Shown here piece after piece: positions 16,990-25,861 of a stretch of DNA of 64,000 bases. Source of the stretch: VAZQ01 sp035293945 (lineage in GTDB: Bacteria > Pseudomonadota > Alphaproteobacteria > Rhizobiales > Xanthobacteraceae); contig DATGLV010000025.1 of NCBI GenBank assembly GCA_035293945.1, positions 99,681-163,680 on the forward strand, written 5' to 3'. The first letter of the stretch is position 1; the number at the start of each line of letters is the position of its first letter. The notes below the pieces were generated by a model that had not been told where the DNA came from, searched no databases, and saw only the letters and a list, made by a program, of their open reading frames with translations. A program made the translations under genes and the position numbers.

Positions 16990-17745
16990 ATGAACATGAA
17001 CGTCTGCATTGGCGCAAGGCTTTCGGTCGTCCTTCTTTTATGGGCTGCCACGGCGAGCGCCCAGGAACCACGGCGGGCGACGGTATGGGATCTCAAGCTC
17101 GGCCAGCCGATTGCGGCGCAACCCTCGGCGGAGGAATTCCGCGGCTTTGCGTGCGGCTCCAACGGCGGACCGCCGCGCCAGCGGCTGAAGGGCTGGAGCG
17201 ATTTCGCACGCTGCCCGGCGGAGACGGACGGCTTGCATGAAGTCTATTTCGAATATGACGACGAGCTCGAATATATCGCCCGCGCCCGCGACCTCGAGCA
17301 GGAGGTGGCCCGCTGGGCCGGCACTACGGAGGCGAGCTTTCCGGTGGTCGTGTCCGCGCTGTTTGATTCCGTGGGCGTCCTCAAGGGAATTCGCATGGTC
17401 ACCGATTCTCGCCCCGATTATCGCAATGACACGATCGATGCCGATCTGCGCAAGCGCGACGACGCCTATCTGCTCGGGGGCCGTATGGCTGCACGATTCA
17501 ATATCGACGCGAAGCGGGATTGCACCGCGCGCCCGGCGGCCGAGGGCGAGAGCGCGGTCGGCGACCAGTTCATCAAACAATCATGCGAGCTTATCGACCG
17601 TGACCAGCATCGCAAGGTCGATCTCAAGATCGATTTCTACCGAAAGCCGGGTCAGAGCGCGTTCAATCCGCAGATGCCGACGCAATTGACGCAAGGCCAG
17701 TTCGAGAGCTCGGCGCGGTTGGAGATTTACGAGACCGGGCAATAG
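16990..17745 (+). CDS. exported hypothetical protein
   Basis: Not recognised. Seen in 251 aa: signal peptide (residues 1-about 24, ending ASAQEP), then a conserved-looking start (ATVWDLKLGQPIAAQP, GFACGSNGGPPRQRLKGW) with Cys at three or four places (FACG, FARCPA, KRDCTA, QSCEL) that could pair as disulfides. A DDELEYIARA segment follows and a C-terminus rich in charged residues. Two ATGs lie 6 bases apart (16990 and 16996). No membrane segment apart from the signal. Upstream bases 16920-16980 contain short gtgtggcaccgtca/gtgcggcaccg direct repeats of unknown role. Confidence 0.7.
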   Translation: MNMNVCIGARLSVVLLLWAATASAQEPRRATVWDLKLGQPIAAQPSAEEFRGFACGSNGGPPRQRLKGWSDFARCPAETDGLHEVYFEYDDELEYIARARDLEQEVARWAGTTEASFPVVVSALFDSVGVLKGIRMVTDSRPDYRNDTIDADLRKRDDAYLLGGRMAARFNIDAKRDCTARPAAEGESAVGDQFIKQSCELIDRDQHRKVDLKIDFYRKPGQSAFNPQMPTQLTQGQFESSARLEIYETGQ

Positions 17746-17761
17746 CGGCGCCCCGAGACGA

Positions 17762-17878
17762 CCTCGTCCTGAGGAGGCCGGCACTTTCGCCGGCCGTCTC
17801 GAAGGACGGCCGCAAGCTCGTCGCGTGCATCCATCCTTCGAGACGCATCGCGAAGGCGCGATGCTCCTCAGGATGAGG
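17762..17878. repeat. palindromic repeat (cctcgtcctgaggag...ctcctcaggatgagg)
   Basis: Ends are 15-bp inverted repeats with one mismatch (17762-17776 and 17864-17878). Inside are ccggcactttcgccgg and the ccttcgagacg/cgtctcgaagg pair. This is the well-known CCTCATCCTGAGGAG-type intergenic element of Bradyrhizobium-like genomes. It sits between two convergent genes and may form a bidirectional hairpin. Confidence 0.85.
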
Positions 17879-17905
17879 CCTTAGCTTGCATCAGGCTCAC
17901 GCCGC

Positions 17906-18673
17906 TCACGGCCGGGTCGTGCCGTCGGGCATGGTCGTGTCCTTGAACATCGCCGCATCGAGCTTCGCATCGTAGAGATCGCCCTTGCGGAAGCTTGCGC
18001 CGGCGAGATTGGCGCGTGCGAAGTCGGCGCCGCGGAAAATGGCACCTTCGGCATCGGCATCGGTCAAATCGGCACCGGTAAGGCTCGCATCGTTGCATTC
18101 CGCACTGGTGAGGCGCGCTTCACCGAGCTTGGCGTCATCGAGCTTTGCCCCGCGCAGGAAAGCAAAATCGAGCGCCGCGCCCGTCAAATCGGCCCCGGTC
18201 AAGATCGCGTCGGGAAGGCGCGCCTTGCGCAAGTCGACTTCGCGCAGGATGGTCTTGCTCAAATCGGTGCGGGTGAAACGGGCGGTCCCCATCAGGGCAT
18301 CGGTCAGGTCGGCACCGACAAGGCGCGCCGCATCGAGATTGGCAGCATAAAGCATCGCGTCGTGAAGATGCGCGCCGGACAAATCGGCGCGGCGCAGGTC
18401 AGCCTTGTTGAGATTGGCGCCGGTCAGGTCGGCTCCGGCAAGCTTGGCGCCGGAGAGATTGGCGTCATGAAAGGTCGCCTTCTGCAGGTTGGCGCCGGTC
18501 AAGTCGGCGCCGGAGAGATCGTGCCGCTTGAAATTGGCGCCGGAAAGGTCGCAACCACGGCACACGCGTGTGAGCCCGGCGAGAAAGTCGGCACGCTCGT
18601 CGGCACACGCGAAGCCAGCCGCCGCGGTCCAACACACCGTCAAAGCCACAAACAGGCGGAGATGCTTCGTCAT
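17906..18673 (-). CDS. exported pentapeptide-repeat protein
   Basis: Quadrilateral beta-helix protein. Seen in 255 aa: signal peptide (1-about 24), a short Cys-containing segment (GCDLSGAN) and about 35 consecutive A(D/N)LxX pentapeptides up to the C-terminus, for example ADLTGANLNKADLRRADLSGA. Role unknown; some cytoplasmic pentapeptide proteins shield gyrase, but a signal peptide makes that unlikely here. Its ATG overlaps the TGA of the binding-protein gene upstream (18673-18670), so the two are translationally coupled. Confidence 0.88.
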   Translation of the reverse strand: MTKHLRLFVALTVCWTAAAGFACADERADFLAGLTRVCRGCDLSGANFKRHDLSGADLTGANLQKATFHDANLSGAKLAGADLTGANLNKADLRRADLSGAHLHDAMLYAANLDAARLVGADLTDALMGTARFTRTDLSKTILREVDLRKARLPDAILTGADLTGAALDFAFLRGAKLDDAKLGEARLTSAECNDASLTGADLTDADAEGAIFRGADFARANLAGASFRKGDLYDAKLDAAMFKDTTMPDGTTRP

Positions 18674-19662
18674 TGATCCATCGTGCTGGCGGCAAAGATC
18701 TCGTCAAGCTTCATCAGCCGCGGGGTCAAACCCTGCTCGACCGAGTAGGTCGCGGCAGTTTCCAGTGTAAGGCGGTTGGCCGCAATGCCGTGCCGGATGA
18801 TCGATTGCCGCAGCGCCTTGGCGGCCTCGGGCTCAATCAGACCGGCAGTCGCATGATAGTCGATATGCTCGATGCGGTGCTGGTTGGTGATTTCGTTCGC
18901 GGCCTCGAATGCCTTGAGCAGGTTCAGCACCACCCAGGGATGCTTCTCGGCGAGCTCGCGACGGATGACCATGCCGTGGTTGATCGGATAGATGTTAGTT
19001 TTGCGATAGAAACGTACGCCTTCGGCCCATGGGTCGGGAAACAGAAACTTGATGTCGCGATGATTGGCGAGATCGACGGTCGAGCGATCGACCAGATTCT
19101 TGTTCACGATATAGTGGATCACGGCCTCGAGCTCGCCCGATAGCATCATCGAGCCGATGCTCTTCTCGGCGGGGATTTGCCGGATGGTCACGCCCGGCGG
19201 CGCCTTGAAGGCGGTCGCGCCGGCGTGGCTGTGCGTCGGCACCCGCTCCATGAAGAATTCCATCTCAGTGGGCGCGACGCCGAACTCGTGCTGCAGCACG
19301 CCGCGCGTCCACAGGGCCGCGGTCTGCTGATATTCCGGCACGCCCACCCTCCTCCCTTTCAGGTCCGACGGCCTGTCGATCTTGGCGTCGCGCCGCACCA
19401 GGATTTCGGTGTGGAAGAATTTCCGCGTGGTGAAGACCGGCAGCCCAAGCCAGCGCTCGTCGCCGCCGGCACGCGCCATCAGCAGAGAAGAGACCGACAT
19501 CTCCGACACATCGAAATCGCCGAAGCGCAGCTGCCGCCAGAACATCTCGGACGGATGCAGGACGGTCGGCACCAGCTCGATGCCGTCGGGTGCGACGGTG
19601 CCATCGAGGATCGGCCAGGTGCGCGGATTGGAGGATACGGCGAGGCTGAGTTGAAGTTTCAT
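18670..19662 (-). CDS. substrate-binding protein, 4,5-dihydroxyphthalate decarboxylase-like fold
   Basis: 330 aa protein of the periplasmic-binding-protein type II fold, close in style to proteins annotated 4,5-dihydroxyphthalate decarboxylase or NMT1-like. Seen: begins MKLQLSLAV without an obvious signal peptide, then GTVAPDGIELVP, FDVSEMSVSSLL, and DLKGRRVGVPEYQQTAALWTRG, the hinge motif of this group. The frame is open to 19746, but ATG 19662 fits the family start. No decarboxylase chemistry can be read from the sequence; a ligand-binding or enzymatic role are both possible. The coupled pentapeptide protein downstream is unusual. Confidence 0.75.
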   Translation of the reverse strand: MKLQLSLAVSSNPRTWPILDGTVAPDGIELVPTVLHPSEMFWRQLRFGDFDVSEMSVSSLLMARAGGDERWLGLPVFTTRKFFHTEILVRRDAKIDRPSDLKGRRVGVPEYQQTAALWTRGVLQHEFGVAPTEMEFFMERVPTHSHAGATAFKAPPGVTIRQIPAEKSIGSMMLSGELEAVIHYIVNKNLVDRSTVDLANHRDIKFLFPDPWAEGVRFYRKTNIYPINHGMVIRRELAEKHPWVVLNLLKAFEAANEITNQHRIEHIDYHATAGLIEPEAAKALRQSIIRHGIAANRLTLETAATYSVEQGLTPRLMKLDEIFAASTMDQ

Positions 19663-19765
19663 GGCTTTGCGACGCGGCCTTCTTCCCGGGGCAATGAATC
19701 CGCTCGCTCCGAAAGCGAGGCTCGCGCGGTCTAACCGATCCGCCACGCGGCCTCAAGCCGGCGCG

Positions 19766-20824
19766 CTACTGTATTCGCAGGCCCTGCCGGCGCATCATCG
19801 CCTTGGTGTAATCGACCGCCTCCTCCGGCGTGTCGGCAAGCGTGTCGACCACGGTCTTGACGTCCTGCGCCGACATCGGCGTGAATCCTTCGCTCATCTT
19901 CTCGCCCTGGGCGAGGAACTCAGGCTCGACAGATAGCTTGTCGAATGCCTCCCGATAGGCGGCGAGCACATCGTCCGCCGTGCCGGGGGCGAGCGCGAGC
20001 CACTTATCCCCGGTATTGAGTGTGGTCCAGAGCTTGAAAGCCTTCTGGGCAACGGGGTCGGCGATCTTGCCTTTCATCAGATCGGGAAACAGCGGGGCGT
20101 TGCCGAAATCCGCGCGGCCGACGACCCGCCCATCCTTCAGCGCGCCGGTCTGGTAGAGGATCTTGATCTGCCCGCGGTTGAGCCGCTCCTGGATTTGGAA
20201 AAAGTTTCCGGTTGAGGTCATGTCGGCCTCGCCGCGGTCGAGCGCGAACAGGGTCTCGTTGGTGCCGCGATAGCCGGCGACCCAGGCGGCGTTCCAGCCC
20301 AGATATTCGATGCTCCAGAGGATCGGCTGGGTGCCGGGACGTGGCATCGCCTGCACCGAGCTGATCATCACCGGCTTTGCCTGCTTGTCGTAAAGGCGCG
20401 GCTCGGCCGCCGGGTTCACGAAGATCACCGAGCCGCCGCGGCCAAGGCCGCCGATCAGGCGAAAGGATTTGGGATCGTAGCGGGCATTGGCGTTGCGGAA
20501 CACCACCGGATCGATGGTGGATATCGAGCCCATGTAAAGGGTAAGACCGTCGGGGAGCGTGCGCTGCACGAAATAGTTCATGGCGGCGATGCCGCTGCCG
20601 CCGGGCATGTTCTGGGCCACCACGCTCGGCTGGCCAGGTAGGTATTTGTGCAGATAGAGAGCGATCAGGCGGCCGGCCACATCGGTGCCGCCGCCCGGGT
20701 CATCCCCGATCAGCATCGTGATGGTCTTGCCCTTGAACGAGGCCGGGTCTTGCGCCGCGACGGACGCGACCCCGACGACCGTGGCCGCAAAGGCCACTGC
20801 GGCCAATCTCGAGCACGCGAACAT
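19766..20824 (-). CDS. Bug-type tripartite tricarboxylate transporter receptor
   Basis: Periplasmic extracytoplasmic receptor of the TctC/Bug family, which binds carboxylates or aromatic acids. Seen in 352 aa: signal peptide (1-about 25), GDDPGGGTDVAGRL matching the family's ligand loop, QNMPGGSGIAAMNYF, and ADMTSTGNFF. ATG 20824 was taken over ATG 20875 because the hydrophobic signal starts there. TctA/TctB membrane partners are not in the window. The gene lies about 100 bases upstream of the next binding-protein gene and on the same strand, so the three leftward genes may form one unit. Confidence 0.85.
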   Translation of the reverse strand: MFACSRLAAVAFAATVVGVASVAAQDPASFKGKTITMLIGDDPGGGTDVAGRLIALYLHKYLPGQPSVVAQNMPGGSGIAAMNYFVQRTLPDGLTLYMGSISTIDPVVFRNANARYDPKSFRLIGGLGRGGSVIFVNPAAEPRLYDKQAKPVMISSVQAMPRPGTQPILWSIEYLGWNAAWVAGYRGTNETLFALDRGEADMTSTGNFFQIQERLNRGQIKILYQTGALKDGRVVGRADFGNAPLFPDLMKGKIADPVAQKAFKLWTTLNTGDKWLALAPGTADDVLAAYREAFDKLSVEPEFLAQGEKMSEGFTPMSAQDVKTVVDTLADTPEEAVDYTKAMMRRQGLRIQ

Positions 20825-20994
20825 CCCAAACACTCCGCCGAGGGTTGGTCGCAAAGCGTAAACCACAGGCCGCATGCTGTCATCGCCGGCAAATTGCCGG
20901 GTAGGCCGGTCGATCCAATCAGATCGTCGGCATTAAGTGATCCTTAGGTTGCAGGCTCTTAGCGTTTGCCGGCAACAACGCGGGGACTCCAGCT

Positions 20995-21468
20995 GTGAAC
21001 ACACAGGTGAATGAGTATGGCGTGCGGCTCGCTTTCGTGCTCGACGACGAGGCACGCTTGGGCCTGGCTCTTTGCAAGATGCTCGGCACTATCGGCATCG
21101 AGGCGCGACAGTTCGTCGACCACGATTCCTTCCTGGGCCAGCTCGACCCCTGCAATCCCGATCTGGTCTTCCTCGATTTGGCGCTCGGGGAATCGGACGC
21201 GATCGACATCATTCACCAGCTCGAGCGGCGCAAGTTCCAGGGGCGGGTGATGCTGATCAGCGGCCGTGACATGGAAACGCTGCTAGAGGTCGAGCAGGTC
21301 GGCAAGGCACATGGCCTGCACATGCTCCCCTCGCTGCCCAAGCCGTTCCGCATGGCCGACGTCAAGGAGTGCCTGCTGCCATCGCCGGCGCTGCAGCCCG
21401 ATCTGGAGGACGATGACCTGTTCGAGCCGCTGCAGAAGATCGGCTTGACGCTGCGCTCAAAGGCGTGA
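20995..21468 (+). CDS. single-domain response regulator receiver protein
   Basis: 157 aa with a receiver domain only. Seen: acidic pair Asp17/Asp18, phospho-acceptor Asp61 in VFLDLAL, Ser89 in LISGRD and Lys116 in LPKPF. The tail of about 30 residues is acidic and carries no DNA-binding or enzymatic output. GTG start at 20995. No histidine kinase is nearby, so it probably acts by protein contact with an unlinked partner, like CheY/DivK-type regulators. It is divergent from the Bug receptor gene. Confidence 0.85.
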   Translation: MNTQVNEYGVRLAFVLDDEARLGLALCKMLGTIGIEARQFVDHDSFLGQLDPCNPDLVFLDLALGESDAIDIIHQLERRKFQGRVMLISGRDMETLLEVEQVGKAHGLHMLPSLPKPFRMADVKECLLPSPALQPDLEDDDLFEPLQKIGLTLRSKA

Positions 21469-21496
21469 ACCCCGCCAATCCGCTGCGTGCCCGCCC

Positions 21497-24400
21497 TCAA
21501 GTAGCCTGCGGTTCCGCCCTCCCCGGAGCCGCGTGCCCGGCGCGGGAGTGATCGGTCGCGATCACCAGGTAGACCGCCGGCACGACGAACAGCGTGAACA
21601 GAGTGCCGATCGCAAGTCCCGTCGCGATCACCAATCCCATGTCGAAGCGCGATACCGCGCCGGCGCCGGTCGCCGTCACCAGCGGAATGACGCCGAGCAC
21701 CATGGCGGCGGTGGTCATCAGGATCGGCCGCAGGCGGATCCCGGCGGCAGCCTCTATCGCCTCGCGCTTGGAACGTCCTTCGATCTGCAGCTGATTGGCA
21801 AATTGGACGATCAGGATGCCGTGCTTGCTGATGAGGCCCATCAGGGTGACCAGACCGACTTCGGTATAGATGTTGAGCGACGAGCCGCCGATGCCGAGGC
21901 TCACAAAGGCAAGCGCGCCGGCAATCGACATCGGCACCGAGACCAGAATGATGATCGGATCGCGGAAGCTCTCGAACAGCGCGGCAAGCGACAGGAAAAT
22001 GATGATCAGCGCGAACGCGAAGGTGGTGACGAAGCCGCTCGTCTCCTGCACGTATTGCCGGCTCAACCCGCCGTAGTCGATCGAGTAGCCTTGCGGCAGG
22101 ATCCTGGTCGACAGGTCCTTGAGGAAATCGAGCGCGTCGCCCTGGGCCACTCCCGGCATGGTCACGCCCTGGATCGTCGCGCTGTTGAGCTGCTGGAAGT
22201 GATTGAGCGATTCCGGCACGGTCGAGGTAGAGATGCGGGCGATCGTCGACAACGGAACCGAGGTGCCGTCGCTGGTGCGGATGTAATAGTCGAGCAGCTG
22301 CTGGGCATTGAGCCGATAGCGCTGCTGCACCTGCGGCACGACCTTGTAGGAACGGCCGCTCATGTTGAAATAGTTGACGTAGCCTCCGCCGAGCATGGAC
22401 GCGAGCGCGCCCCCGACATCGCTCATCTTCAGGCCAAGCTGCGCCGTCTTGTCGCGTTCGATCTCGACATTCACCTGCGGATTGTCGAGCTTGAGGTCGC
22501 AGTCGAGAAAGATGAACATGCCGCTCTTGAGCGCCTCCTGCAGGAATTGCTGGGCGACATCGTTGAGGCGCTGGAACGGCTCGGTGGTGCCGATGACGAA
22601 TTGCACCGGCAACCCAATGCTGCCGGGCAATGGCGGCGGCTGGAACGCCACCACGCGCACGCCCGCGATCTGGGCGACTTCCTGCTGCACGACCGGCTGC
22701 AGATCATTGGTGGTCTTGGTGCGTTGATCCCACGGCTTGAGCACCATGCCGGCGATTGATTGGCCCGGCACGTCGAGCTGGAACACGTGCTCGGTTTCCG
22801 GATGCGCCGCGAAAATCTTGTAGACCTGCTGCGAATAGAGCTGGCGCTGCTGCAGGGTAGCATCGGGCGCGGCAATCGATTGGGTGATGATGACGCCCTG
22901 ATCCTCCTGCGGGGCCAGCTCGGTCTTGGCGGTGGTATAGAGAAAATAGATGCTGCCAAGCACGATCACCGCGAACACGATGGTGACCGGCCAGGTGTTG
23001 AGGCTGCCGTGCAGGCGCCGCTCATAGCCGGCGCGCAGCCGGGAGAAGCCGCGGTCGATCACACCTGACAGCCGCGCCTCCCAGCCGCCCGCATGCTGCG
23101 GCTTGAGCAGACGCGAGCAAAGCATCGGCGACAGTGTCAGCGCCACGATGCCCGAGACCGTGACGGCGCCCACGAGGGTAAAGGCGAACTCCGCAAACAA
23201 AGCACCGGTAAGCCCACCCTGGAACCCGATCGGCACATAGACGGCGGCCAGCACGACCGTCATGGCGATGATCGGGCCGCCCAGCTCGCGCGCCGCCAGG
23301 ATCGCGGCCTCGATCGGCGCCATGCCTTCCTCGAGATGGCGATTGACGTTTTCGACCACGATGATCGCGTCGTCCACCACCAGGCCGATGGCCAGCACCA
23401 GCGCGAGCAGCGTCAAGAGATTGATGGAGTAGCCGAGCGCCAGCATGACGGTGAGGGTACCGACCAGCGACAGCGGGATGGCGACCGTCGGGATCAGCGC
23501 GGAGCGCGGTGAGCCCAGGAACAGGAACACCACTGCGGTCACGATCAACAGCGCTTCGGTGAGGCTGCGGATCACCTCGTTGATCGCGCTGTTAACGAAT
23601 TCGGTCGAGTCATAGATGATCTCGCCATTGAGCCCGCTCGGCAACAGCGCCTGGATCTCGGGAAAGACCTTGCGGACGCCGGCGATCACCTCAAGCAGAC
23701 TGGCGGACGGCGCGACCTGGATGCCGATATAGACCGCACGCTTGCCGTCAAAGCCGACTTCCGATTCGTAGTCCTCCGATCCGAGCGTGACATTGGCAAC
23801 ATCCTTGAGGCGGACGATGGCGCCGCCGCTCTCCTTGATGACGAGATTGCGGAATTCCTCGGCGCTGTGCAGGTTGGTCGAGGCGGTCAGATTGACCTGC
23901 ACCATCTGGCCCTTGGTGTTGCCGACCCCGGAGATGAAGTCGTTGGCGGCGAGCGCCTGGCTCACATCGGCGGCGGTGAGCCCGAAGGCGGCGAGCTTCT
24001 GCGGGTCGAGCCAGGCGCGCAGCGCGAATACTCTTTGCCCGAGCAGCTCCGCGGTCTGCACGCCGGTGACCGCCTGCAGCTTCGGCTGCACCACCCGCAC
24101 CAGGTAATCGGTGATCTGATTGGCGGCCAGAACATCGCTGTTGAAGCCGATATACATGGCGTCGATGGTCTGGCCGACCTTCACGGTGAGGATCGGCTGC
24201 TGCGAGCCCTGCGGCAATTGACTCAACACCGAATTGATCTTGGTGTTGATCTCGGTCAGCGCCTTGTCGGCATCGTAATTGAGCCGCAGATAAACCTGAA
24301 TGGTGCTCACGCCACTCTGGCTGATCGAGCTCATGTAGTCGATGCCATTCGCCTGGGCGATCGCGTTCTCGAGCGGTGTGGTGATGAAGCCTGCCACCAC

Positions 24401-24571
24401 ATCCGGATCGGCGCCGTAATAGATCGTGGTAACGGTGACGATGGCGTTCTCGGTGCGCGGATATTGCAGGATCGGCAGCACGAAATAGGAGCGCAGGCCC
24501 AGCACCAGGATCATCAGGCTGACCACGGTGGCGAGCACCGGCCGACGAATGAATATGTCGGTGAACTTCAT
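21497..24571 (-). CDS. RND multidrug efflux pump, inner-membrane permease (AcrB/MexB type)
   Basis: Proton-driven trimeric exporter of the HAE1 family. Seen in 1024 aa: N-terminal FIRRPVLATVV, the 12-helix layout with two large periplasmic loops, and the proton-relay Asp pair in GLVVDDAIIVVENV of helix 4 with the following HLEEG loop. The C-terminal half starts another GSIYFLYTTAKTELAPQEDQG repeat. It is the third gene of a leftward operon (OMF 27510, MFP 25861, RND 24571) but is separated from the MFP gene by a palindromic repeat of about 110 bases, which could lower or buffer its expression. Likely regulated by the TetR protein at 27617. Confidence 0.95.
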   Translation of the reverse strand: MKFTDIFIRRPVLATVVSLMILVLGLRSYFVLPILQYPRTENAIVTVTTIYYGADPDVVAGFITTPLENAIAQANGIDYMSSISQSGVSTIQVYLRLNYDADKALTEINTKINSVLSQLPQGSQQPILTVKVGQTIDAMYIGFNSDVLAANQITDYLVRVVQPKLQAVTGVQTAELLGQRVFALRAWLDPQKLAAFGLTAADVSQALAANDFISGVGNTKGQMVQVNLTASTNLHSAEEFRNLVIKESGGAIVRLKDVANVTLGSEDYESEVGFDGKRAVYIGIQVAPSASLLEVIAGVRKVFPEIQALLPSGLNGEIIYDSTEFVNSAINEVIRSLTEALLIVTAVVFLFLGSPRSALIPTVAIPLSLVGTLTVMLALGYSINLLTLLALVLAIGLVVDDAIIVVENVNRHLEEGMAPIEAAILAARELGGPIIAMTVVLAAVYVPIGFQGGLTGALFAEFAFTLVGAVTVSGIVALTLSPMLCSRLLKPQHAGGWEARLSGVIDRGFSRLRAGYERRLHGSLNTWPVTIVFAVIVLGSIYFLYTTAKTELAPQEDQGVIITQSIAAPDATLQQRQLYSQQVYKIFAAHPETEHVFQLDVPGQSIAGMVLKPWDQRTKTTNDLQPVVQQEVAQIAGVRVVAFQPPPLPGSIGLPVQFVIGTTEPFQRLNDVAQQFLQEALKSGMFIFLDCDLKLDNPQVNVEIERDKTAQLGLKMSDVGGALASMLGGGYVNYFNMSGRSYKVVPQVQQRYRLNAQQLLDYYIRTSDGTSVPLSTIARISTSTVPESLNHFQQLNSATIQGVTMPGVAQGDALDFLKDLSTRILPQGYSIDYGGLSRQYVQETSGFVTTFAFALIIIFLSLAALFESFRDPIIILVSVPMSIAGALAFVSLGIGGSSLNIYTEVGLVTLMGLISKHGILIVQFANQLQIEGRSKREAIEAAAGIRLRPILMTTAAMVLGVIPLVTATGAGAVSRFDMGLVIATGLAIGTLFTLFVVPAVYLVIATDHSRAGHAAPGRAEPQAT

Positions 24572-24590
24572 TGGCGAATGCCCTCAGACC

Positions 24591-24699
24591 GTCACCCGCG
24601 GGCATAGCCCGTCGAAAGACGGGCGTGAACGCCCTAACGACCCGCGGGTCCATCTTTTCACAAGACATTGGATTGCGGGGTCAAGCCCGGCAATGACGC
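24591..24699. repeat. palindromic repeat carrying a nested insertion, inside the efflux operon
   Basis: A repeat of the same family as 9853-9930 (gtcacccgcgggc...gacccgcgggtcca, then ttggattgcggggtcaagcccggcaatgac). Between the two halves of the first hairpin lies an extra module at 24604-24638 (core cccgtcgaaagacgggcg) that is absent from the copy at 9901-9930. It separates the MFP and RND genes and would form strong hairpins in the operon mRNA. Confidence 0.85.
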
Positions 24700-24730
24700 A
24701 GAAACGGGATCGAATCGAGCGCATCATGCT

Positions 24731-25861
24731 TCAACGGTCGATCGGCACCGGCGCCGCGTCGGCGGTCGGCATGATCGAATTGTTGATCAGCACCGCAGAG
24801 CCGTTGTGCAGCTTGATCTGGCCGGCCACCACCACGGTCTCGCCCTCCTTCACGCCGTTGAGCACCGCAACCTGATCCCCCCGCGTCGCCCCGGTGGTGA
24901 CGAAGGTCTGCCGCGCCACCAGTTGCGGCTTTCCGTCCGGGCCGTTGCCTTTGTCGTCGACCACATAGACGCTGTCGCCATAAGGGCTGTAGGTGATCGC
25001 CGTCTGCGGCAGAGTGATGTAGCGTTGCGGCTCTCCTACCTTGATGTCGAGCGTCGCATACATCCCGGGCAGCAGCCGATGATCGGCGTTGTGGAGCGTG
25101 GCGCGGACCTGGACATTGCGGCTGCTGGCATCGACCCGCGGGTTGACCGCCGAGACCTCGCCCGAGAAGGTGTCCTTGGGATAGGCGTCGACCTTGACGG
25201 CGATCTGCTGGTTGAGGTGCACCTGGTCGACCGCCTGCTGCGGCACGAAAAAGTCGACATAGATCGGATCGAGCGCCTGCAGCGTCACCACCGTGGTGCC
25301 GGCGGCGAGGAACTGCCCGACATCCACCGCGCGGATGCCGAGATGGCCGGCGAAGGGCGCACGCAGGGTCTTCTTGTCGAGAATGGCCTGCTGCTGCGCC
25401 ACCTGTGCATTGGCATTCTTGAGATTGGCCTCGTCGGCATCGAGGGTGGACTGGCTGACCGCCTGGATCTTGGCCTGCTTGAGATCGCGTTCGTAAGTGA
25501 TGCGGTTCAAATCCGCGGTCGCCTTGAGCGACTCGAGCTTGGCGAGATCATCGTCGGCGCGCAGCTTCAATAGCGGTGCCCCCTCTGCGACGTCGTCGCC
25601 GGAATTGAACATGATCTGATCGATCGTACCGGCGGTCTCGAGCGAGAGATCGGCACCATTTACCGCGCGCAGGCTGCCGACCGCCTGGAGCGTTGATTGC
25701 CAGTCGTCATAGGTCGCCTTGCCGGTCGACACGGTCTGCGGTGGCGAGCCCATCGCACTCATGAATTTCTTGATCATGCTCGCCTTGAAGGCTTGAAACC
25801 CGAAGATCCCGCCGAGCACCAGGCCGACCAGGATCAGCATGATCACCATGCGTTTAATCAT
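24731..25861 (-). CDS. RND efflux periplasmic adaptor (membrane fusion protein)
   Basis: Links the inner-membrane pump to the outer-membrane channel. Seen in 376 aa: N-terminal anchor (about residues 5-25), lipoyl half-motif GTIDQIMFNSGDDVAEGAPLL, an alpha-hairpin (about 95-155), second lipoyl half TLRAPFAGHLGIRAVDVGQFL, beta-barrel region and C-terminal membrane-proximal domain. ATG 25861 overlaps the TGA of the OMF gene (25858-25860). The hairpin is short, as in MexH/MdtA-type adaptors. Confidence 0.93.
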   Translation of the reverse strand: MIKRMVIMLILVGLVLGGIFGFQAFKASMIKKFMSAMGSPPQTVSTGKATYDDWQSTLQAVGSLRAVNGADLSLETAGTIDQIMFNSGDDVAEGAPLLKLRADDDLAKLESLKATADLNRITYERDLKQAKIQAVSQSTLDADEANLKNANAQVAQQQAILDKKTLRAPFAGHLGIRAVDVGQFLAAGTTVVTLQALDPIYVDFFVPQQAVDQVHLNQQIAVKVDAYPKDTFSGEVSAVNPRVDASSRNVQVRATLHNADHRLLPGMYATLDIKVGEPQRYITLPQTAITYSPYGDSVYVVDDKGNGPDGKPQLVARQTFVTTGATRGDQVAVLNGVKEGETVVVAGQIKLHNGSAVLINNSIMPTADAAPVPIDR

